From Gimesia alba (GTDB taxonomy: Bacteria > Planctomycetota > Planctomycetia > Planctomycetales > Planctomycetaceae), in the NCBI RefSeq assembly GCF_007744675.1, contig NZ_CP036269.1, forward strand, positions 5,807,546 to 5,871,545: a stretch of 64,000 bases of DNA, in the 5' to 3' direction. Below the pieces are notes generated by a model, which worked only from the letters and a program-made list of their open reading frames with translations, was not told where the DNA came from and searched no databases. The position numbers and the translations under genes are program-made. Of the stretch, positions 27,204-36,445 are shown piece by piece; the first letter of the stretch is position 1; each line of letters begins with the position of its first letter.

Positions 27204-28505
27204 TTATACGAAAGGCGTAATGCCGGGCATCGCCACTTTGGGCTCAGGTAGAGACATCGACATATCGTATTTCTCAGGAGAGAGATCTTCTTTTGAATTC
27301 ATCGCCTGTTCCCAGGTGAGAGTCTTACCCGTATAAGCCGACATGCGGGCGATGATGCCCATCATCGAGCTATTTGCCATGTATTCGCCGTTGTTAATGA
27401 CGTCGCCATTGCGTAATGCCTTATACATTTCGTTGTGTTCCAACTGATGCATATTGGTACGACGGCGGGCCCCCTTCCAGGGATTTTTGCCTTCGATCTG
27501 ATACTTCATCAAAGTCGCTGTCCCTTCCGTTCCGGAAACGGTATCCACAAACATCGAACTGCAGCCCTGCTGATGCCGCGTGGTCGCCAGAAACTTGACG
27601 CCATTCGCATATTCGTAGACAGTGCTGAAGTGATCATAAATATGACCATACTCGGGGGCGATGCGTGTTTGACGACCGCCGGTACTGTAGCAGCGAACGG
27701 GATACTCACCCATTACCCATGATTGTTTATCCAATTCATGCACGAACTGTTCGGTGTTGAAATCGCCGGACAGCCAGGTGTGGTAATACCAGTTACGCAT
27801 CTGATATTCCATGTCCGACCATTCCGGTTTGCGTTTCGCCATTTTGGCAACGCCACCCAGGAAACGCACACTTTGCAGCGAGATAATATCGCCGATGCCG
27901 CCATTATGAATCTTGTCGACCATTTCCTGCATGCCGGTTTCATACCGCCAGCATAAACCGGAAACAATCGTCAGGTTCTTCTGCTTGGCTTCTTTCGTGG
28001 TTTTCAGAACGGAACGAATTCCAGGTCCATCCACGGCAACCGGTTTTTCACAAAAGACATGTTTGTTGGCGTCGATACAGGCCTTTAAATGCTGCGGACG
28101 GAAATGCGGAGGCGTTGCCAGCAGCACCAGATCCACGCCGGAATCGATCAGCTTCTGATACGCGTCAAAGCCAACAAATTTATGATCGGCATCAACCTTC
28201 ACACGGTCTTGAACTTCAGTCTTCTTCAGATTCTGATAGCTCTGCTCCAGTTGATCACCAAACGCGTCTGCCAGCGCGACCAGTTCTACATTGGGATCAG
28301 CCCGCAAAGTCTGAGCGGCGGCACCGGTTCCCCGTCCACCACACCCCACCAGACCAACCTTGATCAATTCCGTACTGGCAGCGAACGCGCCTGAAGTTAA
28401 CGCCGGGTTCACAACGAGCCCGGAAGTGGCGAGCGTCGCCAGAGATTGTTTCATAAATTTGCGACGGCCTTGAGACGGCTGTTGTTCAGAGGCGTTTTCG
28501 GGCAT
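27204..28505 (-). CDS. Tat-exported Gfo/Idh/MocA family oxidoreductase
   Basis: 433 residues from ATG 28505, preceded by AAAGG. The N-terminus has a twin-arginine signal (GRRKFMKQSLATLATSGLVV), a cleavage region near 'SGAFAAS', then a Rossmann nucleotide-binding fold: 'IKVGLVGCGGRGTGAAAQTL' and the family motif 'HVFCEKPVAVDGPG'. The C-terminal alpha/beta domain has 'WYYHTWLSGDFNTEQFVHEL'. Family enzymes are NAD(P)-dependent sugar oxidoreductases; exported ones are frequent in planctomycetes. The next upstream gene is a Tat-exported TIM-barrel isomerase, suggesting related sugar metabolism. Confidence 0.9.
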   Translation of the reverse strand: MPENASEQQPSQGRRKFMKQSLATLATSGLVVNPALTSGAFAASTELIKVGLVGCGGRGTGAAAQTLRADPNVELVALADAFGDQLEQSYQNLKKTEVQDRVKVDADHKFVGFDAYQKLIDSGVDLVLLATPPHFRPQHLKACIDANKHVFCEKPVAVDGPGIRSVLKTTKEAKQKNLTIVSGLCWRYETGMQEMVDKIHNGGIGDIISLQSVRFLGGVAKMAKRKPEWSDMEYQMRNWYYHTWLSGDFNTEQFVHELDKQSWVMGEYPVRCYSTGGRQTRIAPEYGHIYDHFSTVYEYANGVKFLATTRHQQGCSSMFVDTVSGTEGTATLMKYQIEGKNPWKGARRRTNMHQLEHNEMYKALRNGDVINNGEYMANSSMMGIIARMSAYTGKTLTWEQAMNSKEDLSPEKYDMSMSLPEPKVAMPGITPFV

Positions 28506-28653
28506 GGGAAAACCTTTCATTCAGAATTAATCAAATACTATGTCTCGGGATCAGGCAAACTTATTCAATCAAGTTCGCTACAGGTAGGATGTTTGAGGAA
28601 GACCATCAGCAAGACTCACTTCTTAACGATCTTAATTTATTATCAACGCTGGT

Positions 28654-29559
28654 TCAGGCAAGATCAAGAGCACGATCCATGCGTTCCGAAATATCCTGTA
28701 ATCTTTGGCGGTCACCCCCTTTGACTTCCGCAGTCGCCCAGCCTTGCGTATAGCCGATGTCCTGTAACGCTTTACGCACTTCCGGCCAGTTACAGTCACC
28801 TTCTGTAATTTCGACCTGAAAGCCTTTCCAGAGGCCTTCGTCCTTCTGTTTTTTGCGACTGTATTCTTTAATATCGAGTTTCACAATCCGCGGCCCCAAA
28901 ATACGAATCCACTGATCAGGCCAGCCAAAACGGACCACATTTCCGACATCAAAATAAACGCCCGCCGCCGGGCTCTCGAGTTCATCAATAAACCGCGCCA
29001 TCTCGAGCGGGCTTAACAGAAAATTATTCCACACATTTTCGACCAGCAATTTGATTCCCTGCTTCTCTGCATAAGGCAAATTCTTACGCAGCTTGGCTTG
29101 CTGCTGCTGATAGACGACATCATACGGATTGTCCTGATCGACTCGACCTGCGACCACCAGAACGCTGGTGCCGCCATAATATTTTGCCTGATCGATGGAA
29201 TCTTTTAACTCATCTCGGCTGCTGTTTAAAAAACCGTGCACCTGCACTCCCGTCGCATCAATGGCTTTACGAACTTCTTTCGGATCGACCTTGGTGCGAT
29301 AATGAATTTCCGTGCCTGCGAAGCCCGCGTCTTTGAGCATTTTAAATTTATCAAGCACCGGAACCTTTTCCGTAATCATCTGATACTTGACCGCTTTTTT
29401 GATTTTGGAAAGTGGCTTATCATTCGATGATCTCGATGCACTCACTGTCAACGGTGAAAGCAGACTGCCTGCCACCAGAGAGGCTGAGGCCTGCTTTAGA
29501 AAAGTCCTGCGCGTACTCTGATCCTTTAAATCGATAAATCTCTGACTTTGATCCGGCAT
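28654..29559 (-). CDS. Tat-exported sugar phosphate isomerase/epimerase-like TIM barrel
   Basis: 301 residues. The twin-arginine signal 'STRRTFLKQASASLVAGSLL' lies at positions about 15-35. The mature part is a xylose isomerase-like TIM barrel with 'MLKDAGFAGTEIHYRTKV', 'IKLLVENVWNNFL' (Glu ligand), 'AGVYFDVGNVVRFGWP' (Asp ligand), 'IVKLDIKEYS' and 'EITEGDCNWPEVRKAL'. It probably isomerises or epimerises a carbohydrate outside the cytoplasm; substrate unknown. It lies 148 bp upstream of the Tat-exported Gfo/Idh/MocA gene. Confidence 0.85.
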   Translation of the reverse strand: MPDQSQRFIDLKDQSTRRTFLKQASASLVAGSLLSPLTVSASRSSNDKPLSKIKKAVKYQMITEKVPVLDKFKMLKDAGFAGTEIHYRTKVDPKEVRKAIDATGVQVHGFLNSSRDELKDSIDQAKYYGGTSVLVVAGRVDQDNPYDVVYQQQQAKLRKNLPYAEKQGIKLLVENVWNNFLLSPLEMARFIDELESPAAGVYFDVGNVVRFGWPDQWIRILGPRIVKLDIKEYSRKKQKDEGLWKGFQVEITEGDCNWPEVRKALQDIGYTQGWATAEVKGGDRQRLQDISERMDRALDLA

Positions 29560-29651
29560 GTCGCTACTCCTAAATTTGATTCGTCTGACCTTTAATCAGT
29601 GTTTGTCTATCTATTCAGAATACACTGACTCAGAAGGCTTCGCAATTCAGT

Positions 29652-31217
29652 TTAGTTCTCTGGGACCGTTGACACTGTCGAATCCTGTTTCCGAGTGACT
29701 TTGACTGTCACTTGTCCGCTATTGTCCGCCAGTTCATCCCACGCATCATTCAACCGGAAGTACACAGTGCCTGTCACCGGTGCCATCCAGGTTGCGTTGG
29801 CTCCCAGAGGATACTCCTGCAAGAGCGGACTTAGATCGGCCGCATCCTTGGCTGGTTTGATCAACATGATGAGCCGCCCCAAAGGTTGTCCCTTAAAGTA
29901 ACGAAAGCTGATTCCATCCGCGGTACTCATCCACGGCTTTGGTTGCTGAGCCAAGGAAAACATACCCTCTGCCGTCACTTCATATGTCTTGCCCTGCTCA
30001 ACTTCGACTTCGCTTGACTGCCAACCACGATTGCTCTGAACCGTCACATCCAGAGACTTGCCTGGGGCCAGCGTTAATCCCGGTACAATTGTCATCGTGG
30101 CATTATAAAAGTCGTACCCAGGTTGCAAATTTTTTGCGAATACCAGCCAGGCCGCGTTTAATTCAAAATCGTCGTCATCAACCATACGAGCAACCGCACT
30201 GGAGAATTCCGTCCCCTGCATCTGCCGGGATAATTCACGAAATGATTTCGCGTATGCGGGATGCTTGTCAAAGAATTGGCACAGTGCCCACGACCATGCA
30301 TAAGCAGTATTATTGCCGACAAAATCATTGGGCGTGAACTGCATTACTTCCAGCATTGATTTGGGTGGTTCAGAAAGGACCGCTTCTTGAATCAACGAGA
30401 TCCGTCCTAAACCGCCAAAGTCTTTTTTATTATAAGGCATCACATTGAACTGGATCTTGCCATCATTGCCGATCGAATGCGTGGCCATCGATTCTGCAAT
30501 TCCTTCCAGATACCAGACCGGCGCGCCAATATTTTCCATAATCATACTATAGCAGTGCGTGTATTCGTGCAGCATTAAATGCCGCAGATAATATTCCTCG
30601 CTCTGCGAATCCATCCAGAACTGTGCCTTCAAGTGGCGGCCGTTTACGATCTTGGGTAACGAGTCTAAAATTACGCCCGCTTTTTTAAACAGCTCCCGAT
30701 TCTGCATGATGTAACCGGTCACCTGAAACTCAGTCCCCTCTCGATTCGTGGGCAAGGGACCGAAGTAATCGACCAGAGCCAGATACGCCTGATCGACAAC
30801 CGCAGGCAGTTTCTTCGCGATTTCGGGATCGATGTCCGTATACAGTTTCAGCCGCGGCGACTCATAACAGTGAATCCCCAATAGCTCCAACCGCTGCTTA
30901 TTATGAACGGGTCTCTGATCACTGGGGCGATAGATCATTTTCGGCGTTTTCGCGACAGACACCTTTGCCGTTTCTGCTTTGTGGGTGGGAGGGGTTTCAG
31001 CCACTGGTTCTGTTGTTGAAGCCTCCTGCTTCGCGGCAGATTTTTGAGCCTGTTTCGCTGAAGTCGTTTCGACAGGCACTGTCTCTCTGATAACAACCTC
31101 TGATTCCACAGACTTTTGTGGCGTGGGAGCATTAGAACCGCAACCAGACATCAGGCAACTGATTCCAGCCATCCAGTAAATCATTCGATGATGACAACAG
31201 TCAATCATGGGAAACAT
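29652..31217 (-). CDS. Putative lipoprotein metallopeptidase (HExxH)
   Basis: 521 residues. A short signal peptide ends in CLMSGC (Cys26), a plausible lipid-attachment site, followed by a Thr/Ala/Lys/Glu-rich linker to about residue 95. The catalytic-looking region has HEYTH at 217-221 in 'LRHLMLHEYTHCYSMIMENI', then 'WYLEGIAESMATHS' whose Glu (238 or 242) could be the third zinc ligand, as in gluzincin peptidases. The C-terminal ~130 residues are beta-rich (from 'LTLAPGKSLDVTVQSNRGWQ'). Probably an envelope-bound zinc peptidase; activity and substrate are unproven. Confidence 0.65.
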   Translation of the reverse strand: MFPMIDCCHHRMIYWMAGISCLMSGCGSNAPTPQKSVESEVVIRETVPVETTSAKQAQKSAAKQEASTTEPVAETPPTHKAETAKVSVAKTPKMIYRPSDQRPVHNKQRLELLGIHCYESPRLKLYTDIDPEIAKKLPAVVDQAYLALVDYFGPLPTNREGTEFQVTGYIMQNRELFKKAGVILDSLPKIVNGRHLKAQFWMDSQSEEYYLRHLMLHEYTHCYSMIMENIGAPVWYLEGIAESMATHSIGNDGKIQFNVMPYNKKDFGGLGRISLIQEAVLSEPPKSMLEVMQFTPNDFVGNNTAYAWSWALCQFFDKHPAYAKSFRELSRQMQGTEFSSAVARMVDDDDFELNAAWLVFAKNLQPGYDFYNATMTIVPGLTLAPGKSLDVTVQSNRGWQSSEVEVEQGKTYEVTAEGMFSLAQQPKPWMSTADGISFRYFKGQPLGRLIMLIKPAKDAADLSPLLQEYPLGANATWMAPVTGTVYFRLNDAWDELADNSGQVTVKVTRKQDSTVSTVPEN

Positions 31218-31504
31218 ATTCTCGTATTGAAGTCTTCGTTTTCGGAATTCGCTTGATCCTGGAATCTGGCTTATGTCGTCTCTTCCTATTGTGACCGATT
31301 TGCCTTGCAGAGTCGAGTAATCTATTTCGATTCTTGACTGAGTTGATCATTGCCGCCATTTATCGCAAAATGTTCAGAGCAGACTCCAGTAGGACTGTCT
31401 CTGCAGACAGACTGACTGGAAAAACGTTCTGCTCTTATTCTTACGCTAAAATGCCCTGAATCTATGACTGTTTCTACTCCTTTTTCCTCTGAGGGATCAT
31501 CTCC

Positions 31505-32320
31505 ATGAGCTCGTTTCGTTATAGCTTGAATGCCAGTACAATTCGTACAACTCCTCTGCTTGACAAAATCCGGATCGCAGCCGAAGCCGGCTATGAGGGA
31601 ATTGAACTCTGGTTTGATGAAATCGAGGCATTCCAGGCTGAAGGCGGCACATTAGAAGCCGTTTCCACAGCCATTCAGAAATCCGGTCTGGCGATTCCCA
31701 CCATGATTATGCTCCGAGACTGGTGGTCTGCATCACCCGAAGTGTACCCGGCGGTTTTCAACACCTGCCTGGAGCGGATCAAGCTGGCTGCGCAACTGGG
31801 TGCGGAATATGTAATTGCCTGCCCGCACCGTGAAAAGCCGGATTATGATCTTGGGGCACAGCGCTATCGAGAACTGCTGGAAGCCGGCATTGAAGCGGGT
31901 GCAAAACCGGCAGTGGAATTTCTGGGATTCGTCGAAGCGGTCACCAAAATTGAAGACGCGCTGCAAATCGTTGAGAAATCGGGGCACCCGGAAGCCACGC
32001 TGGTACTTGATCCCTTTCATGTCTTTCGCGGCGGCGGAACTATGGAAACAATCGCGCAGCTCAAACCCGAACAGATCGCTATCTCCCACTTCAACGACGC
32101 CGTCGATACCATCCCTCGCGAAGAGCAAATGGATCCCGATCGCGTGATGCCCGGAGACGGCCATCTCGATCTGACGCGCTATTGCCAACTCTTAAAACAG
32201 ATCGGCTACCAAAGCTGGCTCTCGCTCGAATTATTCAGTGAAGACCTCTGGAAACAGGAGCCGCTTGATGTCGCCAAACAGGGACTGGAACGCATGCAGA
32301 CCATTGCGGAAAATGCGTGA
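31505..32320 (+). CDS. Sugar phosphate isomerase/epimerase (TIM barrel)
   Basis: 271 residues, cytosolic; ATG 31505 follows GAGGGATCATCTCC. It shows the AP endonuclease 2-like TIM barrel: 'AAEAGYEGIELWFDEIEAF', 'LAAQLGAEYVIACP', 'AGAKPAVEFLGF' (Glu ligand), 'ATLVLDPFHVFRGGG' (Asp and His ligands), 'IAISHFNDAVD' (His) and 'WLSLELFSEDLW' (Glu). All metal positions typical of the family are present. Substrate unknown. It converges on the pectate lyase gene with a 9-bp gap. Confidence 0.88.
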   Translation: MSSFRYSLNASTIRTTPLLDKIRIAAEAGYEGIELWFDEIEAFQAEGGTLEAVSTAIQKSGLAIPTMIMLRDWWSASPEVYPAVFNTCLERIKLAAQLGAEYVIACPHREKPDYDLGAQRYRELLEAGIEAGAKPAVEFLGFVEAVTKIEDALQIVEKSGHPEATLVLDPFHVFRGGGTMETIAQLKPEQIAISHFNDAVDTIPREEQMDPDRVMPGDGHLDLTRYCQLLKQIGYQSWLSLELFSEDLWKQEPLDVAKQGLERMQTIAENA

Positions 32321-32329
32321 GTTCACTTT

Positions 32330-33787
32330 TCAGTCTTGTTTCTTTGCAGCGATATAATCAGCCAGATTGGTCAGATTCTGCACAAAAACGCGTGTATCAA
32401 TCACCGGAATATTCTCCCGTTTTGCAGTGCGAATTTCCCCCTGTTTGATCCAGGCACCACGTGCATTCAGCGAATCAATGGCCGATTTCGCTTTCGCCGT
32501 TAGCGAAGGAGTCAGACGTACCCGGCGAGTAGGAAACCGCATCGACGCCAGTCGCTTGGGAGAGGCCTTCAACAAACTCCGATAGCGGCTTGCGAGCGAA
32601 TCTACGTTGGATTTGACAATGAAGCCATAGTGCGTCGGCATATCATCCGATTTATAGGTCAACTGATACTGTTTGGTAAAGTACAACGGGCGATTCGTTT
32701 TCAATTCATAAAACCGCGCCAGTTTTCCATCCGGTAGTTCCGACTTTTTCAGATAGACCAGTGCAGACGGAATCGGTTCCAGATATTTTTTCTCGCCCGA
32801 ATAAATATAAATCTGCATCAACGTCTTAATAATTCCCTGCGACTCACCTCCGGTAACCGCGGGGGGCTCAAATTTGCGCGCCCAGGCGGGCTGCATCTTT
32901 TGATTGTACTGCTGTGCCCAGGCGGGTTGTGGCTCGGGCATTTGCGCGAGGATGATAAAGTCGCCCGCGTTCAAAGCCGCCTCGCGATAACGGGGATCAT
33001 TGTAAACATGATTTGCCAGAAACATCAGTTCGACCAGATCCGCAATCGCGTTATCGTTGAACGTGTAATAATTCTGATACTTCTTTTTTGGAAACGTGCG
33101 CGACCAACTCTCAGGATAGTTCGCTTTCAACACAGGAAATTCTTTGGGATCAGGAAAACTGGAATAGCGTTGAGGCCACCCTCCATTCGGAAACTGTGCC
33201 TTCAGAAAGGAATCCAACGCATACGTGACGGCACCGTGAATTGCCTGATCCTGAAATTTCAGTTCCTGATCCAGCAAAATTAAAAATCGTAATGCAGACT
33301 GTGAGGTATTATCATCAAATGTGGTTGTATTTCTTGCCTTGCTGCCACCCCCGTCAATCCGATACTGGGCAGTCTCTCGCTTCTTGAAATCAATCGTGTA
33401 AGACCAGCCTCCTGATTTCAACTGACCATTGATCAGGGCGCTGGCGGCCCCTTTGGCGGCGGCCAGCAGATAAGGTTCACCTGTTTTCTGATACGCGGTC
33501 AAAAATGCTTCGCCCACTGTCGGCGTACCCGGTGGCTGAACCCAGACCATCGAATCGGTGGCAGGTCCTTCCCCTTCACGAAGAGATAAATCTTCACTGT
33601 AATGCCAAAGATAACCACCATCAGTGGCAACATCGCTGGTGAAAAAATGCGTGGCTTTTTTCATCGCCTGTTTCGCATCGTCAAGTGTAATTTCTGCTGA
33701 AACACATTGTTCAGTACTCAACCACACGCACAGTGAAGATAGTAAAATCAAGCTACTGATTCTCAAACGAGCGAAAGAGACAGACAT
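32330..33787 (-). CDS. Secreted pectate lyase (PL10-like)
   Basis: 485 residues with a signal peptide (ISSLILLSSLCVWLSTEQCV). The all-alpha fold of family 10 pectate lyases is indicated by 'GGYLWHYSEDLSLREGEG', 'NGGWPQRYSSFPDP', 'YYTFNDNAIADLVELM', 'AQMPEPQPAWAQQYNQKMQP' and 'WARKFEPPAVTGGES', with further conserved residues toward the C-terminus. Such enzymes cleave polygalacturonate by beta-elimination outside the cytoplasm. This fits the neighbouring GntP permease and sugar isomerases. It is divergent from the GntP gene. Confidence 0.85.
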   Translation of the reverse strand: MSVSFARLRISSLILLSSLCVWLSTEQCVSAEITLDDAKQAMKKATHFFTSDVATDGGYLWHYSEDLSLREGEGPATDSMVWVQPPGTPTVGEAFLTAYQKTGEPYLLAAAKGAASALINGQLKSGGWSYTIDFKKRETAQYRIDGGGSKARNTTTFDDNTSQSALRFLILLDQELKFQDQAIHGAVTYALDSFLKAQFPNGGWPQRYSSFPDPKEFPVLKANYPESWSRTFPKKKYQNYYTFNDNAIADLVELMFLANHVYNDPRYREAALNAGDFIILAQMPEPQPAWAQQYNQKMQPAWARKFEPPAVTGGESQGIIKTLMQIYIYSGEKKYLEPIPSALVYLKKSELPDGKLARFYELKTNRPLYFTKQYQLTYKSDDMPTHYGFIVKSNVDSLASRYRSLLKASPKRLASMRFPTRRVRLTPSLTAKAKSAIDSLNARGAWIKQGEIRTAKRENIPVIDTRVFVQNLTNLADYIAAKKQD

Positions 33788-34002
33788 TGCCGAAGATTCC
33801 TTATCAACAGGAGATGCAAGGTAAGAAAAGCCTTTCCATCCTACAAAAAGCAGGCATTCAGTGAAAGCAACTATTAATTAATCTCATTCATAATAGGAGA
33901 AGGCACTTTTTCTATCAGGCATTCGCTTGCGTCGCGAGCAATTCTATGTAATGCTCATACCCACTTGAGATATTCCTCTAAGATTATTCCGGAGCAGCGC
34001 TT

Positions 34003-35397
34003 ATGTTGGAAGACTATCCTTTTTTGATTTTGGGTATCGGCATCGCCATCGTAATTGGCATGATTATCTTTCTGAAGATCAATGCGTTCCTGGCGTTGAT
34101 CACGGCAGCGATGGCAGTCAGCCTACTGGGTCCCGAATCAGCAGATGGGATTAATCGCATCAAACGCGTTGCCATTGCCTTCGGTGATTCCGTGTCCGGT
34201 ATTGGAATTGTGATCGCGCTCGCGGCGATTATCGGAAAATGTATGATGGATAGTGGAGCCGCCGACCGGATTGTCAGAACGTTCTTGAATGCGCTCGGCG
34301 AAAAGAATGCGTCGCTGGCGCTAATGGGCAGCGGCTTCGTTCTGGCCGTTCCCGTCTTCTTCGATACAGTCTTCTACCTGTTAATCCCACTGGCTCGTTC
34401 GCTGTATCGCAGCACCAAGCGCAACTATCTGATGTATATCATGGCGATCGCTGCGGGAGGTGCAATCACACATACCCTGGTCCCCCCGACACCCGGCCCG
34501 CTCTCCATGGCTGATAACCTTGGGGTTGATCTGGGGAAAATGATTTTTGTCGGTGTACTGGTTGCACTACCGGCTGCATTTGCAGGTATCCTCTATGCAA
34601 TGTTTGCCAATCGCATGATGAATATTCCGATGCGCGACATCGCCGAACATAAAGACCCCGATCCTTTGGAAGAACATGAACTGCCTTCACTCGCAGTCTC
34701 CCTCAGTCCGATTGTCTTACCCGTGTTGATGATCACGGCCAACACGCTCGTGAATTCCATGATCGCCAGTGGCACCGGCCCGCAAAGTCTGCTGGAAAAA
34801 ATCAGTCCGTTCACATCCGTCATTGGCGACGCGAACTTTGCCCTCTTAGTGGCTACGGCGATTGCCCTTGTGATTCTCTTCCGTCAGCGAAAATTAACTC
34901 TGCTCAAATTAGGAGCCAGCGTGGAAAACGCCTTGATGAGTGGTGGTGTGATTATTCTGATCACCGCTGGCGGCGGCGCGTTCGGAAAAATGCTGACGGT
35001 CGCACAAATCGGCCCTGCCATTCAGGCCAAGTTTGGCGGTGCGGAAGGAGACGCCACCGGACTCAGTTTCCTGTTTCTCGGATTCGGAATTGCTGCCCTG
35101 CTGAAAATCGCACAGGGTTCCAGTACGGTCGCGATGATTACGACCTCCGCCATGCTGGCCACAATGAACGTGAACACTGAAATGCTCGGATTTGATCCGG
35201 TCTACCTCGCGACCGCTATTGGAGCGGGTTCTTTAATCGGTTCCTGGATGAACGACAGCGGCTTCTGGATTTTCTGTAAGATGAGCGGCCTCACCGAAGA
35301 AGAGGCGCTCAAATCGTGGACGCCGCTACTGATTGTGTTAGGTTTTACCAGTCTGGGAACCACCGTCCTGCTCTCCATTGTCTGGCCGATGACGTAA
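34003..35397 (+). CDS. GntP family permease
   Basis: 464 residues with about 12-14 membrane helices. It has GntP/gluconate:H+ symporter signatures: 'LITAAMAVSLLGPESADGIN', 'IALAAIIGKCMMDSGAADRI', 'VPVFFDTVFYLLIPLARSLY', 'AITHTLVPPTPGPLSMA' and the C-terminal 'LIGSWMNDSGFWIFCKMSGL'. Family substrates are gluconate and related sugar acids. Next to a pectate lyase, a hexuronate- or aldonate-type substrate is possible (inference). Confidence 0.92.
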   Translation: MLEDYPFLILGIGIAIVIGMIIFLKINAFLALITAAMAVSLLGPESADGINRIKRVAIAFGDSVSGIGIVIALAAIIGKCMMDSGAADRIVRTFLNALGEKNASLALMGSGFVLAVPVFFDTVFYLLIPLARSLYRSTKRNYLMYIMAIAAGGAITHTLVPPTPGPLSMADNLGVDLGKMIFVGVLVALPAAFAGILYAMFANRMMNIPMRDIAEHKDPDPLEEHELPSLAVSLSPIVLPVLMITANTLVNSMIASGTGPQSLLEKISPFTSVIGDANFALLVATAIALVILFRQRKLTLLKLGASVENALMSGGVIILITAGGGAFGKMLTVAQIGPAIQAKFGGAEGDATGLSFLFLGFGIAALLKIAQGSSTVAMITTSAMLATMNVNTEMLGFDPVYLATAIGAGSLIGSWMNDSGFWIFCKMSGLTEEEALKSWTPLLIVLGFTSLGTTVLLSIVWPMT

Positions 35398-35499
35398 TTC
35401 TTTTCCGAACAAAACTTTACACTGCCTGCAGTCGTACGTAGTCTGGAATAAGCGTTTCGTAATCCGTGCTTCCCCTTTCCGAACACAGGGAATCCTGGT

Positions 35500-36429
35500 A
35501 TGAGTCAACTGTTTCCTGCCTGTCAAATCATTCCCCAGCCCGATTTTCAATTTTCCTTTCGCGCAAAAGGCAAAGAACGTCTCCGCTGGCACCATGATCC
35601 CAAATACTCGCGGCCTTTCTTTTATCCATTGACTGGTCCCGCCGGGATTCCCTTAACACGCATTGGACATCCAGGCGCTCCCAATCACGACCATCATCGC
35701 TCTGTCTGGTTTGCCCATCATCAAGTGTTGGGTATCAATTTCTGGGCAGAGAATACCGGCGCTCAAATCATTCAGAAACGCTGGCTCGCGATCGATGAAC
35801 GGGAAGACGAAGCCATTCTGGCTGTGGAACTGGAATGGTTTGACGGCCATGATCCCCAGCCGTTACTGCGTCAGGAATCGATTTCCGCGATTAGAACCAA
35901 CGAGAAAGACGAACTGTTCCTGGAACTGCAATCCACCTTTTACCCGACCGCAGAATCGCTCGAGTTTCAGAAAACCAATTTTGGATTTCTGGCAGTCCGA
36001 GTGGCCAAATCCATTTCCAGTTTCTTTGGAGCGGGAACCATTACTAACAGCAACCAACAGGTTGGCGAGAAAAACATTTTTGGGAAGCCGGCTGAGTGGA
36101 TGGATTATTCGGGTCCCGTTACACCTGATGTAAATGAAGGCATCACCTACTTTTTCCATCCGTCCAATCCAGTAGCTGGGCCAGAGAAAACTGTCTCGTG
36201 GCACGTACGCGAAGATGGTTGGATGGGAGCATCACCCTGTATGCATGGCCCGCTTGAGACAACCCGCAAGGCCCCGCTCACTTTTCGCTTCCTGTTGCAA
36301 GCTCACGCGGGGGAAATCAATCATGCCCAGGCGAACAAAATCTTCAAAGAATTTGCCCAGAGTCAGCCTTATCAACTTAAGAAACCGCAACAGCGTCATA
36401 CCAGTGCGACAGTAACCAGAGCCACGTAA
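35500..36429 (+). CDS. PmoA-family (DUF6807) protein
   Basis: 309 residues, no signal peptide. The sequence matches the PmoA-like/DUF6807 family common in planctomycetes and other sugar degraders: 'YSRPFFYPLTGPAGIPLTRI', 'HHRSVWFAHHQVLGINFW', 'FQKTNFGFLAVRVAKSISSF', 'WMDYSGPV' and a C-terminal 'PLTFRFLLQAH'. Despite the family name it has no relation in role to methane monooxygenase that can be seen here. Function unknown; genes of this family tend to lie near Gfo/Idh/MocA enzymes. It follows gntP by 102 bp and may be cotranscribed. Confidence 0.8.
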   Translation: MSQLFPACQIIPQPDFQFSFRAKGKERLRWHHDPKYSRPFFYPLTGPAGIPLTRIGHPGAPNHDHHRSVWFAHHQVLGINFWAENTGAQIIQKRWLAIDEREDEAILAVELEWFDGHDPQPLLRQESISAIRTNEKDELFLELQSTFYPTAESLEFQKTNFGFLAVRVAKSISSFFGAGTITNSNQQVGEKNIFGKPAEWMDYSGPVTPDVNEGITYFFHPSNPVAGPEKTVSWHVREDGWMGASPCMHGPLETTRKAPLTFRFLLQAHAGEINHAQANKIFKEFAQSQPYQLKKPQQRHTSATVTRAT

Positions 36430-36445
36430 TCTTGAGGTAATGAAC

